Shown here piece by piece: positions 1 to 8,304 of a stretch of DNA of 64,000 bases (the stretch's first letter is position 1; every line of letters starts with the position of its first letter). This stretch comes from Methanoregulaceae archaeon (GTDB lineage Bacteria > Armatimonadota > Fimbriimonadia > Fimbriimonadales > Fimbriimonadaceae). The notes beneath the pieces are model-generated. The model saw only the letters and a list, made by a program, of their open reading frames with translations, did no database searches and had not been told where the DNA came from. Location of the stretch: NCBI GenBank assembly GCA_020850325.1, contig JADZEW010000001.1:248001-312000 (forward strand), in the 5' to 3' direction. The translations under genes were made by a program, and so were the position numbers.

Positions 1-1275
1 GAACTCAATTTTCTGCATGATCGCCCGGGTGGCCGGGTGGAAGATCGCCGAGTCGGCGACTTGGTAGTCGTAGGGGTCGAGCATCAGCGCCTTCCAGACT
101 TCGTCGTTCGCGCCTCCGCCGGTGGGCAGCGGAGCGTGCTCGATTGCCTTTCGGAGTAGCGTGGCCACGATGTAGGCCATGGAGTGGTCGGCACTCTGGC
201 GGGTGCGCGGATCCTTCTTCATCGGATTACCAATGATGCCGAACGCCGGCTCATACGCCACGATGTCGATGCGGTCGATCTTCGATCCGCCATCGGCCAG
301 TAGCTCTGGATGGGCGGAAACAAGGTCGACGACGCCCTGGAGCGCGCCCGCTGACTGGTGCTCGTAGAGCCCCAGTTTGAAGTGCATTCCCATGACCGCA
401 AAGTCGTCACCCGAGTGGCTAAGGACGAGGTCGAAGGGCGAATCCCCCGCTTCCTTCCAACGCGCCGCGCCCTCGGTGGTCGGCTCGAAGAACCGGAAGA
501 TGGCTTCGGGGTTTCGGAAGATGTCCTTCGGGCCAATGAACCCCGCCATCGCCCGCTTCATGCAGAGCACCGCGGCCTCGGTCGAGATCCCCGCGCTGGC
601 CCCCTTGCTATCGCTCAGTTGCTTGCCCGCGCGGATCGCCCGCCACGGAATATAGTGGGCCACGAACATGCCGATCGCGCTCTCGATCTGCTCGGCATTT
701 GCGCCCATCAGCGCGCCGTAAGTAGCCGCCGACGCGATGGCACCGTGGACCACGTGGTCGATCTTGTAGGTCTTGAGGCTGAACACCTCGGCGAGGCGGC
801 CGCGAATCTCATCGAGTAACACCATCGCGCGGAGCGCGGTCGCCCCATCGAGCCCCCGCTGCTGGCAGGCGGCGATGACCACCGGATAGAAATCGTTGTG
901 GCCGAACTCACCCGCGGTATGGCCAAGCTCGGGTCTATAGCCGAAGTTGGTCCCGTTGCTGTCCCACTCACGCACCGCTGAACTGTTCGCCGCGATCGCT
1001 TTCTCCGCCTTCACCCGCTCACGCGAGCCGAAGACGGATGCGCCACTCGGATCGTGATACTCCAGCGCCTCGGCTCGCAACAGGGTCGGCGCATTGGTTC
1101 CGAGGGCCAGTGCCGAGGCTCCGCAAAGAAACGCATCGGTGTGAAACAAGCGAACTCGTTCGAGAACGGCATCGCTCGGACCCGGTCCAAGACGCCCGGC
1201 CAAGAAGTCGATAGCGAACTGGCCGATGCCGAGGGCTTGGTTGGACGAGGGTGCGAGCGTAACCGAGGTGGACAT
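1..1275 (-). CDS. MmgE/PrpD family protein (2-methylcitrate dehydratase-like), C-terminus beyond window
   Basis: The frame stays open for 425 codons from ATG at 1275 to the window edge, so the C-terminus is missing. The translation has the all-helical N-terminal character of the MmgE/PrpD family. It includes a region with GHTAGEFGHNDF, a helix with HGAIASAATYGA, and GKQLSDSKGASAG, which resembles the substrate-binding segment of PrpD/iminodisuccinate epimerase-type enzymes. Family members are usually 450-500 residues, so about 50 are missing. Known members dehydrate 2-methylcitrate or act on related di- and tricarboxylates. The exact substrate cannot be set here because no prpB or prpC is visible. 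There is no Shine-Dalgarno sequence. A TAGAAT hexamer ends 7 nt before the ATG, which suggests a leaderless transcript. The gene is divergent from the secreted protein at 1395. Confidence 0.8.
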   Translation of the reverse strand, partial: MSTSVTLAPSSNQALGIGQFAIDFLAGRLGPGPSDAVLERVRLFHTDAFLCGASALALGTNAPTLLRAEALEYHDPSGASVFGSRERVKAEKAIAANSSAVREWDSNGTNFGYRPELGHTAGEFGHNDFYPVVIAACQQRGLDGATALRAMVLLDEIRGRLAEVFSLKTYKIDHVVHGAIASAATYGALMGANAEQIESAIGMFVAHYIPWRAIRAGKQLSDSKGASAGISTEAAVLCMKRAMAGFIGPKDIFRNPEAIFRFFEPTTEGAARWKEAGDSPFDLVLSHSGDDFAVMGMHFKLGLYEHQSAGALQGVVDLVSAHPELLADGGSKIDRIDIVAYEPAFGIIGNPMKKDPRTRQSADHSMAYIVATLLRKAIEHAPLPTGGGANDEVWKALMLDPYDYQVADSAIFHPATRAIMQKIEF

Positions 1276-1282
1276 GAACTCA

Positions 1283-1288
1283 ATTCTA
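1283..1288 (-). promoter_or_regulatory. -10 element TAGAAT of the PrpD-family gene
   Basis: TAGAAT on the minus strand, 7 nt before the ATG at 1275. One of about twenty start codons in this window with TAnnnT at 5-9 nt and no ribosome binding site. Confidence 0.55.
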
Positions 1289-1289
1289 G

Positions 1290-1315
1290 CCGTTGTGTTT
1301 TCACACCGTTGTGTT
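1290..1315. repeat. Direct repeat CCGTTGTGTT in a divergent promoter region
   Basis: CCGTTGTGTT occurs at 1290-1299 and again at 1306-1315, a 16-bp period. The spot lies between the -10 elements of two divergent genes. It could bind a regulator on one helical face, or be chance. Confidence 0.3.
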
Positions 1316-1352
1316 ATCGTGAGGCCAGGGGTGTTTCAGCCCCTTTTCACCC

Positions 1353-1358
1353 TATAAT
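1353..1358 (+). promoter_or_regulatory. -10 element TATAAT of the Asp-box secreted protein
   Basis: A perfect TATAAT lies 36 nt before the chosen ATG at 1395. This leaves a leader of about 30 nt that carries a strong Shine-Dalgarno sequence. Confidence 0.55.
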
Positions 1359-1394
1359 GAAGGGAGTACCCAGGTGATGGACGGGAGGGAGCGC

Positions 1395-4300
1395 ATGAAA
1401 ATACACATACTATCAGTGGCCGTTGCGGCGATTTTGGCCGGAACCAGCTATGCCCAGGACAAGGCCAAGTTCAACTTGGGAGGGCAGAAGATCGAGGGCT
1501 CGGCTTCCGCCAGCCAGCGGAACAAGGACAGCATCTTGCTGGGCCCGAAGGATCTGACCATGGAGAAGGCGGCGGCCGCCTCCCAAGGAGTGGCGAAGGT
1601 CATCCGCCGGATGGCCAATGGTCTCATCCTCGTCGAACCGACGGTTGACATGGTCAAGGCCATGAACACGATTCGACGCCGGGGAGTACCCCACGTTATC
1701 GAGTCCTCGGCCTCGTTCATCGACAAGACATCGTTGACGTCGGTCAAGCGACACCGCAAGTATCTGCAGGCCTTCGGCGCGGACTACTTCGAGGCGTTGG
1801 AGTACTACCTCGCTGCCCGCGTCGGCCCTGACGGCAAACTCGATCGCGACGCGATCCAACGTGCCGTTCAACACCGTGACCGATTGCCCGAACCTCCGGG
1901 CTGGAACACCGGCGGCGGCACGAACAATCCGCTGAGCACCTTCAGCCACGTTGGCCCGGCCAACGTCGCCGCACCGTACTCGACGTACTACGGCATTCCT
2001 CCCCTTTCCGGGCGCAAGAACGACCTCGCCGTTTCGCCGAGCAACCCCGCGATCATGTACGTGGCCTCGGCCGGTGGCGGCGTTTGGAAGACCGTCAACT
2101 CAGGCGTGAACTGGACACCTCTAGGAGACAAGTGGGCGTTCCTCCATGTCTCGTCAGTCGCCGTTCATACAACGAATCCGAACATCGTCCTCGCCGGCAC
2201 CGGCGACTATAACGGCTTCTTCGGAGCCCAGACACAAGGGTTGATGCGTTCGGCCGACGGTGGCAATACCTGGACACAGGTCGGCCCCGGCACGATCAAG
2301 GATGAGATCGTCACCAAGATCATCTTTGATCCTGCCAATCCAAACATTGTGGTCGCGTGCTCGGGCAAGAGCACCAACGGTGACCTGGGCAGCGTGTATC
2401 GATCCACCGACGCTGGTGCAACCTGGGTTCGAACCGGATTTGGCCTCAGCTTCGAGGATATGGACCGCGGACCGACGGGCATCTATTGGCTGGTCGGTAC
2501 GGACAACGTTAACGGAGGCGTCTTCTACTCGACGGACGGGGGTCAGTCTTGGGGAGCGGCATTCAACCCATGCGTCAATGTTCAGCAGTCTCTGGATATC
2601 GCCTGCTCGCGCGTGAACGCAAACGTTGTCTACCTTCTTGCGACTGGCGACGAGGAGATCTATAAGACAACGAACGGTGGAGTGAACTGGGGCAGCGTGA
2701 AAGGCAACTTCCCCAACGGCTACGCGCAGGATCCGAACTACAACTGGTCGCAGAAAACTTATGATCAGTGGATCGGCGCCACGGTTGTGGGTGGCGTGGA
2801 CGTCGTCCTCGTCGGCCTGATCGGCATCAACCAGTCGGTCGGTGGAACCGGCACCTGGACGGATATCTCGCAGACCTACGCTCAGTCACCGCCGAACTAT
2901 ATTCACAGCGACCAGCACATGTTCACCGTCCATCCTACGAATCCCGAGATCATGTTCTTCGGATGCGACGGGGGCCTCTTCCGATACAACTTCTCGGCGA
3001 ACCCCGTGGCCGGCAACTTCGCCTCGCTCAACGCGAACATCAAGGACATGCAGCTGTATCAGATGTCGTTGCACCCAACGAATCTGAACTACATCATGTC
3101 TGGAACCCAGGACAACTCGTCGCCCTCATCCCGAGGCAACTTGGCGTCCTGGTCGAATCTGTATGCGGGTGACGGCGGCTGGAGCGGTTTCGATCGCAAT
3201 AACCCGAACATCCACTACACAACGTCGCAGAACGGCAGCGTCTGGCGCTACACAACCGCCAACGACCCGACGCCCGACTTCATCAAGCCGAGCCAGTTCA
3301 ACGGAGCCTTCATCGCGCCGTTCGTGGTGGGAGGCAACGGCAGCCAGATCTTCATGGGTGACACCCGGGTGCTGCGCTGGACGGGTGCCGGCCAAGTCTG
3401 GAACGACATCAGCGGATCGATCGTGACCGGGAATGGCAAGGTCCACACGATGGCGCTCTCGCCGTCGAACCCGAAGTTCCTTTACACCGGCTCGAACAAC
3501 GGTGTTGCGTACATGTCGCTGAACATCGACGCGGCCAACCCGACGTTCAAGCGGGTCGACAACAACGCGTTCGGCGGCCGAACGATTGGAGCACTCGCAC
3601 CCGGTTGGGGCAACTTCTACGACTGTCTCGTCGGTCTGCAGGGCCAAGGTGCAAACCGGCTTTATCGCTGCACCAACACCAACGCGGCCAATCCGCAATG
3701 GACGCTGGTCACGGGTAATGCCCCCTACAATCTGCCTGATACGCCGATCAACGCGATCATGCGGGATCCGTACCACGCGAACACGTGGTACGTCGGCACC
3801 GATGTAGGATTGTTCATGACGCCGAACGGAGGCTACTCGTGGTTCAATATGAACACGCTTGGCCTGCCCAACGTGCACGTGAACGCGATCCACATCGATT
3901 CCACGAAGACGTGGATGTATGTCGGCACCTTCGGGCGCGGCATCTACCGGATCCCGCTCACGCTGAACAACAGCTTCCAGATCACGGGCACGGTGCGACA
4001 GGCTAACAACTCGCTCTATGCGGGTGTCACGATCATCCTCCAGAAGTTCCGTGAGCAGTTCTCGAACTTCGTGCGCAATCCGAATCTCGCCATCCCGGAC
4101 AACGATCCGAACGGCGTGACCGACAACATGAACGTCGCGATCAACCAGCCGATCAAGAAGCTGATGTTGCATCTGAACATCACGCACACGTTCCGCGGTG
4201 ACCTGAGAATCACGCTGATTGGTCCGGATGGCCAGCCGCGTGAGGTCTGGTCACCGTCAAACGACCCGACCGACAACCTCAACGTCATCATCGATGTCGG

Positions 4301-4592
4301 CGATAAGTTCAATGGGCTATCGACGCTGGGCACGTGGCAGTTGAAGATCGCCGATGAAGGTCCGGCGGACGTCGGCACACTGAACTCGTGGAAGCTCCAG
4401 TTCTTCTACGACATCTACGGAACCGTGCAGACCAAGACGACCAACGCCAGCGGCGTCTACTCGTTCACGGGCCTCGACGCTGGCCAGTACAAGTGGTACC
4501 CGTACATCCCGGGCAAGACCTGGACACCGGGTTGGCGACTCGCCAACATCGGTACGAGCAAGACGGGTCAGGACTTCAAGGCTAACAACTAG
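1395..4592 (+). CDS. Large secreted Asp-box (BNR/sortilin-like) beta-propeller protein with C-terminal P domain
   Basis: A 1065-residue exported protein. The start at 1395 was chosen over ATG 1374 because GGGAGGGAG sits just before it and the protein then begins with a good signal peptide (MKIHILSVAVAAILAG, cleavage near SYA-Q). Residues 180-850 carry Asp boxes (SADGGNTW, STDAGATW, STDGGQSW, TTNGGVNW, TPNGGYSW), typical of sortilin/BNR propellers. Residues 893-1006 look like a P/Homo B domain of proprotein convertases (DNMNVAIN, HTFRGDLRITLIGPDG, LGTWQLKIAD, LNSWKLQFF). This domain is flanked by two halves of what reads as one carboxypeptidase-regulatory-like fold (GTVRQANNSLYAGVTI at 864 and NASGVYSFTGLDAGQY at about 1016). 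Role: likely cell-surface or secreted recognition. No catalytic motif was identified. A strong terminator follows. Confidence 0.8.
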   Translation: MKIHILSVAVAAILAGTSYAQDKAKFNLGGQKIEGSASASQRNKDSILLGPKDLTMEKAAAASQGVAKVIRRMANGLILVEPTVDMVKAMNTIRRRGVPHVIESSASFIDKTSLTSVKRHRKYLQAFGADYFEALEYYLAARVGPDGKLDRDAIQRAVQHRDRLPEPPGWNTGGGTNNPLSTFSHVGPANVAAPYSTYYGIPPLSGRKNDLAVSPSNPAIMYVASAGGGVWKTVNSGVNWTPLGDKWAFLHVSSVAVHTTNPNIVLAGTGDYNGFFGAQTQGLMRSADGGNTWTQVGPGTIKDEIVTKIIFDPANPNIVVACSGKSTNGDLGSVYRSTDAGATWVRTGFGLSFEDMDRGPTGIYWLVGTDNVNGGVFYSTDGGQSWGAAFNPCVNVQQSLDIACSRVNANVVYLLATGDEEIYKTTNGGVNWGSVKGNFPNGYAQDPNYNWSQKTYDQWIGATVVGGVDVVLVGLIGINQSVGGTGTWTDISQTYAQSPPNYIHSDQHMFTVHPTNPEIMFFGCDGGLFRYNFSANPVAGNFASLNANIKDMQLYQMSLHPTNLNYIMSGTQDNSSPSSRGNLASWSNLYAGDGGWSGFDRNNPNIHYTTSQNGSVWRYTTANDPTPDFIKPSQFNGAFIAPFVVGGNGSQIFMGDTRVLRWTGAGQVWNDISGSIVTGNGKVHTMALSPSNPKFLYTGSNNGVAYMSLNIDAANPTFKRVDNNAFGGRTIGALAPGWGNFYDCLVGLQGQGANRLYRCTNTNAANPQWTLVTGNAPYNLPDTPINAIMRDPYHANTWYVGTDVGLFMTPNGGYSWFNMNTLGLPNVHVNAIHIDSTKTWMYVGTFGRGIYRIPLTLNNSFQITGTVRQANNSLYAGVTIILQKFREQFSNFVRNPNLAIPDNDPNGVTDNMNVAINQPIKKLMLHLNITHTFRGDLRITLIGPDGQPREVWSPSNDPTDNLNVIIDVGDKFNGLSTLGTWQLKIADEGPADVGTLNSWKLQFFYDIYGTVQTKTTNASGVYSFTGLDAGQYKWYPYIPGKTWTPGWRLANIGTSKTGQDFKANN

Positions 4593-4606
4593 GCCCTGAA
4601 CAGAGT

Positions 4607-4641
4607 GGGCCCCCGGTCACAACGACCGGGGGCCCTTGCCT
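4607..4641 (+). terminator. Rho-independent terminator after the Asp-box gene
   Basis: A perfect 12-bp stem (4607-4618 with 4624-4635), a 5-nt loop ACAAC, then a TTGCCTTT tract, 15 nt past the stop codon. Confidence 0.85.
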
Positions 4642-4657
4642 TTGCGTTAGGGCCGCC

Positions 4658-5035
4658 TCAATCCCAACCGACACAGTCGACCAGAGAGTAGTCCGACACC
4701 TCGCGAGTTACCACCGCGAAGTCGTTTCCGACATTCGCGACAAACCAGAGGATCCAGGCGTCTGCGGGAGTCTTCTCGATCAGGACCTCACGCCATTCGG
4801 GGACCTCGTCGGTTGGAACCGACCTCACCTCGGCCACCCGAAGACGCCACACCGTACCGACCGTTGGCAACCCCGCCCCCTCCGTCATCCAGAGATCCGG
4901 CTCAGATTGGGCAGCGATCGTTAGCCAGCGGCGCATGCGGTAAGGCCCGGTGAACTCCAACACGAAGCAGCCCTCCGCATTGATGTGGATCGACGTCCAC
5001 ACCGCGTCATGGAGGTCGTCCAGGATCTCTTCCAA
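4658..5035 (-). CDS. Hypothetical protein downstream of leuA
   Basis: A 125-residue protein of unknown family that begins at TTG 5035. Its frame is the same as leuA: the leuA stop TAA is followed by CCC and then this TTG. No ATG or GTG is available near the start and no clear Shine-Dalgarno sequence is seen, so translation probably depends on termination of leuA. The sequence is acidic and rich in Trp and Val (for example AWILWFVANVG) with no signal peptide or membrane segment. It does not resemble the LeuA regulatory domain by eye. Read-through of the TAA to make a longer LeuA is conceivable but unsupported. Confidence 0.55.
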   Translation of the reverse strand: MEEILDDLHDAVWTSIHINAEGCFVLEFTGPYRMRRWLTIAAQSEPDLWMTEGAGLPTVGTVWRLRVAEVRSVPTDEVPEWREVLIEKTPADAWILWFVANVGNDFAVVTREVSDYSLVDCVGWD

Positions 5036-5038
5036 GGG

Positions 5039-6184
5039 TTACTTCGTGACCAGATCGCGCAGGTCTTCGTCGCCGACCTCGGACTTCGTGTCCGCCATAA
5101 CCAGGAAGTGGTTGTAGAGCTCCTCAAACCGCTCCTCGGTGAAGCCGAAGCCAAGCTCGGCCAACCGGTGGCGCAGTCCGTGGCGGCCCGACCGAGCGGT
5201 GAGGATGATCTCCGACTTCTCTGCCCCGACAAGCTCCGGCGCGATGATCTCGTAGGTCGAGCGATCCTTCAAGACGCCGTCCTGGTGGATGCCGCTGCTA
5301 TGGGCGTAGGCGTTCGCGCCAACCACCGCCTTGTTGCGCTGGACCATCATGCCCGAAAGCCGAGAGACCAGTCGCGAAATCGGCAGCAGCTTGTGGGTCT
5401 TGATTTTCGTTTCAAGCCCGAAGATATCGCGGCGGATATACAGCGCCATCACCACCTCTTCGAGCGAGGTGTTGCCCGCGCGCTCGCCGATGCCGTTGAC
5501 CGTCACCTCGACCTGACGCGCCCCCCCGAGAACGCCACCCAGCGTGTTCGCGGTCGCCATGCCCAGATCGTTGTGGCAGTGGCACGAGAAGATCGCCTGG
5601 TCGCTGTTCGGCACATTGTTGATGATGCCTTGGATCAGCGCGCGATACTCCTCCGGATAGGTGTAGCCGGTGGTGTCGGGGACGTTGATTGTGGTCGCCC
5701 CCGCTTTGATCACCTCTTCGACAACCTTGTAGACGTAATCGGGGTCGGCGCGGCCCGAGTCTTCCATGAAGTACTCGATGTTGTCGGTGTACTTGCGGGC
5801 GTGCTTCACCGCGTTCACGCCGGTCTCCAGCGCCTGCTCGCGGCTCATCCGCAGCTTGTTCTCGAGGTGATTCTGGCTAACCCCCAAACCCGTGTGGATG
5901 CGCGGATTCTCGGCGTCCTTCAGCGCTTCGCCGGCGACGTCGATGTCCTTCTCCCGAGCGCGGGTCAGGCCGCAAATCTGAACGCCGCGAAGCTCTCGGG
6001 CGAGGGTCTGCACGGCCTCAAAGTCTCCCGGCGACGAGATCGGGAAACCCGCCTCGATGACGTCCACGCCGAGGTCCACGAGCGCATGGCCGATTTCCAA
6101 CTTTTGCGACATCGAGAGGCGCACTCCGGGGCTCTGCTCGCCGTCGCGGAGGGTTGTATCGAACACCAAGACGCGGTTAGTCAT
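5039..6184 (-). CDS. leuA: 2-isopropylmalate synthase (short form, no regulatory domain)
   Basis: This enzyme condenses acetyl-CoA with 2-oxoisovalerate, the first committed step of leucine synthesis in the cytoplasm. The 381-residue protein has the family signatures TLRDGEQSPG near residue 10, the metal ligands in HCHNDLG near 205, NGIGERAGN near 232 and the HSSGIHQDG segment near 297. It resembles the bacterial LeuA/homocitrate synthase TIM barrel plus subdomains. The family is often about 510 residues with a C-terminal leucine-binding dimer domain. That domain is absent, so feedback by leucine may be lost; homocitrate or citramalate synthase activity is a less likely alternative. The TATAAT hexamer ends 6 nt before the ATG, so the transcript is probably leaderless. 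Confidence 0.9.
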   Translation of the reverse strand: MTNRVLVFDTTLRDGEQSPGVRLSMSQKLEIGHALVDLGVDVIEAGFPISSPGDFEAVQTLARELRGVQICGLTRAREKDIDVAGEALKDAENPRIHTGLGVSQNHLENKLRMSREQALETGVNAVKHARKYTDNIEYFMEDSGRADPDYVYKVVEEVIKAGATTINVPDTTGYTYPEEYRALIQGIINNVPNSDQAIFSCHCHNDLGMATANTLGGVLGGARQVEVTVNGIGERAGNTSLEEVVMALYIRRDIFGLETKIKTHKLLPISRLVSRLSGMMVQRNKAVVGANAYAHSSGIHQDGVLKDRSTYEIIAPELVGAEKSEIILTARSGRHGLRHRLAELGFGFTEERFEELYNHFLVMADTKSEVGDEDLRDLVTK

Positions 6185-6190
6185 CTAGAG

Positions 6191-6196
6191 ATTATA
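6191..6196 (-). promoter_or_regulatory. -10 element TATAAT of leuA
   Basis: A consensus TATAAT on the minus strand, 6 nt before the leuA ATG. It lies 9 bp from the opposing -10 of the GNAT gene, so the two promoters must share or compete for the same DNA. Confidence 0.65.
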
Positions 6197-6205
6197 CGCC
6201 CGTGC

Positions 6206-6211
6206 TATGCT
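6206..6211 (+). promoter_or_regulatory. -10 element TATGCT of the GNAT gene
   Basis: TATGCT ends 5 nt before ATG 6217. No Shine-Dalgarno sequence. It supports ATG 6217 rather than the upstream in-frame GTG 6202. Confidence 0.5.
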
Positions 6212-6216
6212 TGCTC

Positions 6217-6783
6217 ATGGCATACGGATGGGAGGGTGAGCGGGTCAGGCTGGCGCCGTTAGATGCCGATCGGCACCTCGAGAACTACCTGGTGTGGCTC
6301 AACGATCCCGAGGTCACGGAATGGCTGCTGATCGGGGACTTCCCGCTGACGCGACTGATCGAACGAGACTGGTTCGAGCGCGCCGAGCGAGGTTCCGGCG
6401 ATCAGATTCACTTCGCGATCGAGACGCTTGACGGTCTCCATATCGGCACCAGCGGCTTGCACGACATCGACTACCGCCACGGCACCTGCGCGACTGGCAC
6501 GATCATCGGCACCAAGGAACTGTGGGGCAAGGGACTAGGCACCGACGCAACGCGGGTGCGTGCCCGCTACGCGTTCGAGGTGCTCGGCCTGCGCGTGATG
6601 ACGAGCTCGGTCCTCGACGGCAACGAGCGCTCGCTTCGGATGCAGCAAGCCGCGGGGTACGAGGTGGTCGGCCGCATTCCCGGTCGCTACTGGAAACGCG
6701 GCGCGTACCGCGATGAGATTCTGACGTGCCTCACTCGGGAACGCTGGGAGCTGCTGAGTTCAAATCTGCAATCTAACGTCTGA
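6217..6783 (+). CDS. GNAT family N-acetyltransferase (RimJ/RimL-like)
   Basis: A 188-residue protein with the RimJ/RimL branch layout: an N-terminal RVRLAPLDADR strand, NDPEVTEWL, and the acetyl-CoA loop region IIGTKELWGKGLGTDATR near residue 97 (the Q/RxxGxG/A-type motif as LWGKGLGTDA). This is followed by SSVLDGNERSLRMQQAAGYEVVG, a typical GNAT C-terminal signature. It would transfer an acetyl group to an amine on a protein, antibiotic or metabolite; the substrate is not predictable. The gene is divergent from leuA with only 32 bp between the starts. The start is ATG 6217, since an upstream GTG at 6202 would overlap the putative -10. Confidence 0.8.
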   Translation: MAYGWEGERVRLAPLDADRHLENYLVWLNDPEVTEWLLIGDFPLTRLIERDWFERAERGSGDQIHFAIETLDGLHIGTSGLHDIDYRHGTCATGTIIGTKELWGKGLGTDATRVRARYAFEVLGLRVMTSSVLDGNERSLRMQQAAGYEVVGRIPGRYWKRGAYRDEILTCLTRERWELLSSNLQSNV

Positions 6784-6796
6784 AATCTGCAGTCCG

Positions 6797-7972
6797 TTAA
6801 ACCACCGCTGTTTCCCGCGCGAACGCGGTCTCAAACGCCAACTCCAGGTCCTCGATGAGGTCCTCGACGTCCTCGATGCCCACGCTCAGCCGAATCTGGG
6901 TGTCGTACACGCCCATCGCGTACCGCTCTTCTGGCGACATGCACCCGTGCGACATCACCGGCGGATAGCCGATGATGCTCTCGACCCCGCCCAGGCTCTC
7001 GGCCAGCTGGAAGATGCGGCACGCCTCGGCGAACCGCTTCGTCTGCTCGGTCGTGCCGTCGACCTCGAACGACACCATGCCGCCAAAAGCCTTCATCTGT
7101 CGCTTCGCCAACTCGTGCCCGGGGTCGGATTCGAGCCCAGGGTAGTACACGTGCTTTACCCGGGCGTGCGTCGATAGGTACTCGGCGATGCGCTGAGCAT
7201 TCGCACAGTGGCGCTCCATGCGCACGGCGAGAGTCTTCACACCGCGGATGGTCAGCCAACAGTCGAACGGGCTGGGCACCGAACCGACGGTCTTGATGTA
7301 GGTGAGCGCCTGCTGGTAGATGAACTCGTGGTTCGTGATGAGCGCGCCGCCGATGACGTCACTGTGGCCACTAATGTACTTGGTGGTCGAGTGCACAACG
7401 ACATCCACGCCCAGGTCGATCGGGGTCTGCAGGTACGGTGAAGCGAACGTGTTGTCCACGACGCTGAGGATGCCGCACTCGCGGGCGATCGCGGCAATCG
7501 CGGCGACGTCCATCACCTTAAGTGTCGGGTTCGTGGGCGACTCGAAGATAACGAGCTTGGTGTTCTGCTTTACGGCTTCTCGCAACGACTCGGGACGGCT
7601 CGCGTCGAACTCATCGACGTCGATGCCTTGGCGCGTGAGCTGCGACTTCGCGAGCCGATAAGTACCTCCGTAGATGTCGCTGGCGATGATCAGGTGATCG
7701 CCGGCCTCCAGCAGGCTAAACGCGGCGGCGATGGCGGCCATGCCGCTGCCGAAAGCGACCGCATACCGCGCGTTCTCGATCTCGGCCAGAACCGCCTCCA
7801 GGGCGGTGCGGTTCGGGTTCACCACGCGGGTGTAGTCGTGCTTCGGCATCGTGTCGAGGTTCTCCCACACGAACGTGGCCGACTGATAGATCGGATTGAT
7901 GACGGCGCCATGCTCCCGGTCGGGGTCTTGGCCGATGCGCAGGGTTCGAGTCGAAAACCTCATGATCTTCAT
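6797..7972 (-). CDS. metB: Cystathionine gamma-synthase/lyase family PLP enzyme
   Basis: A cytoplasmic PLP enzyme of the Cys/Met metabolism family, 391 residues, the usual length. Visible motifs are the phosphate-binding FGSGMAAIAA near residue 73, the DNTFASPYLQ segment near 172, and the PLP lysine in HSTTKYISGHSD near 194. The C-terminal IRLSVGIEDVEDLI is typical of the family. It would join O-activated homoserine with cysteine to cystathionine (MetB) or cleave cystathionine (MetC/CGL). The two activities cannot be separated by eye, so the symbol is provisional. ATG 7972 and ATG 7963 are both possible starts. No SAM riboswitch was recognised upstream. Confidence 0.82.
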   Translation of the reverse strand: MKIMRFSTRTLRIGQDPDREHGAVINPIYQSATFVWENLDTMPKHDYTRVVNPNRTALEAVLAEIENARYAVAFGSGMAAIAAAFSLLEAGDHLIIASDIYGGTYRLAKSQLTRQGIDVDEFDASRPESLREAVKQNTKLVIFESPTNPTLKVMDVAAIAAIARECGILSVVDNTFASPYLQTPIDLGVDVVVHSTTKYISGHSDVIGGALITNHEFIYQQALTYIKTVGSVPSPFDCWLTIRGVKTLAVRMERHCANAQRIAEYLSTHARVKHVYYPGLESDPGHELAKRQMKAFGGMVSFEVDGTTEQTKRFAEACRIFQLAESLGGVESIIGYPPVMSHGCMSPEERYAMGVYDTQIRLSVGIEDVEDLIEDLELAFETAFARETAVV

Positions 7973-8253
7973 TTTGGATCATGATTTCACGAGTCTTTGC
8001 AAAAGATATGAAAAGTTTGTTTGAGCTAGATGATGCTGAAGATTCGTAGTTCTGGGTAACCCTTAGGTTGCGCGGTGTTTGGTTGGGGGATGCTCCATGA
8101 AATTGTGGAGCAGGTTTCGAGTGCCTTCAAACACGAGGCCCTGCGCAGCGGCAGCCGTTCGTGCAGTTGGGAAGACCGGGTCGAGACCAAAATGACAGGA
8201 TTACGAATGGGTTAAGACCCCGACAGTCCGGCACTTTTGCCAGTGCAATTCCC
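7973..8253. other. Intergenic region between the metB-type gene and the PEP-CTERM gene
   Basis: With the promoter that follows, the gap between the genes is about 330 bp. The only structures seen are a short hairpin at 8092-8111 (stem GCTCCA/TGGAGC) and a promoter at its right edge. No tRNA, riboswitch consensus or convincing small ORF was found on either strand. Confidence 0.5.
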
Positions 8254-8282
8254 TTGCAAATCGTGATCGGTTGCGTTATCAT
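8254..8282 (+). promoter_or_regulatory. Sigma-70-type promoter of the PEP-CTERM gene
   Basis: TTGCAA at 8254-8259 and TATCAT at 8277-8282 with a 17-bp spacer. Transcription would start near 8289, leaving a short leader that carries the GAGGGA Shine-Dalgarno sequence at 8293-8298. Confidence 0.6.
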
Positions 8283-8304
8283 GAAGATTCTTGAGGGAAA
8301 TGGG

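Noticed and set aside
3126-4187. A 353-codon open frame on the minus strand within the Asp-box gene
   Set aside because: It lies opposite a gene with signal peptide, Asp boxes and P domain; the composition (Arg/Val/His-rich) shows it is a shadow.
7973-8280. Possible SAM or other riboswitch upstream of the metB-type gene or the PEP-CTERM gene
   Set aside because: No recognisable SAM-I, cobalamin or cyclic-di-GMP riboswitch core could be found on either strand; only a small hairpin at 8092-8111.
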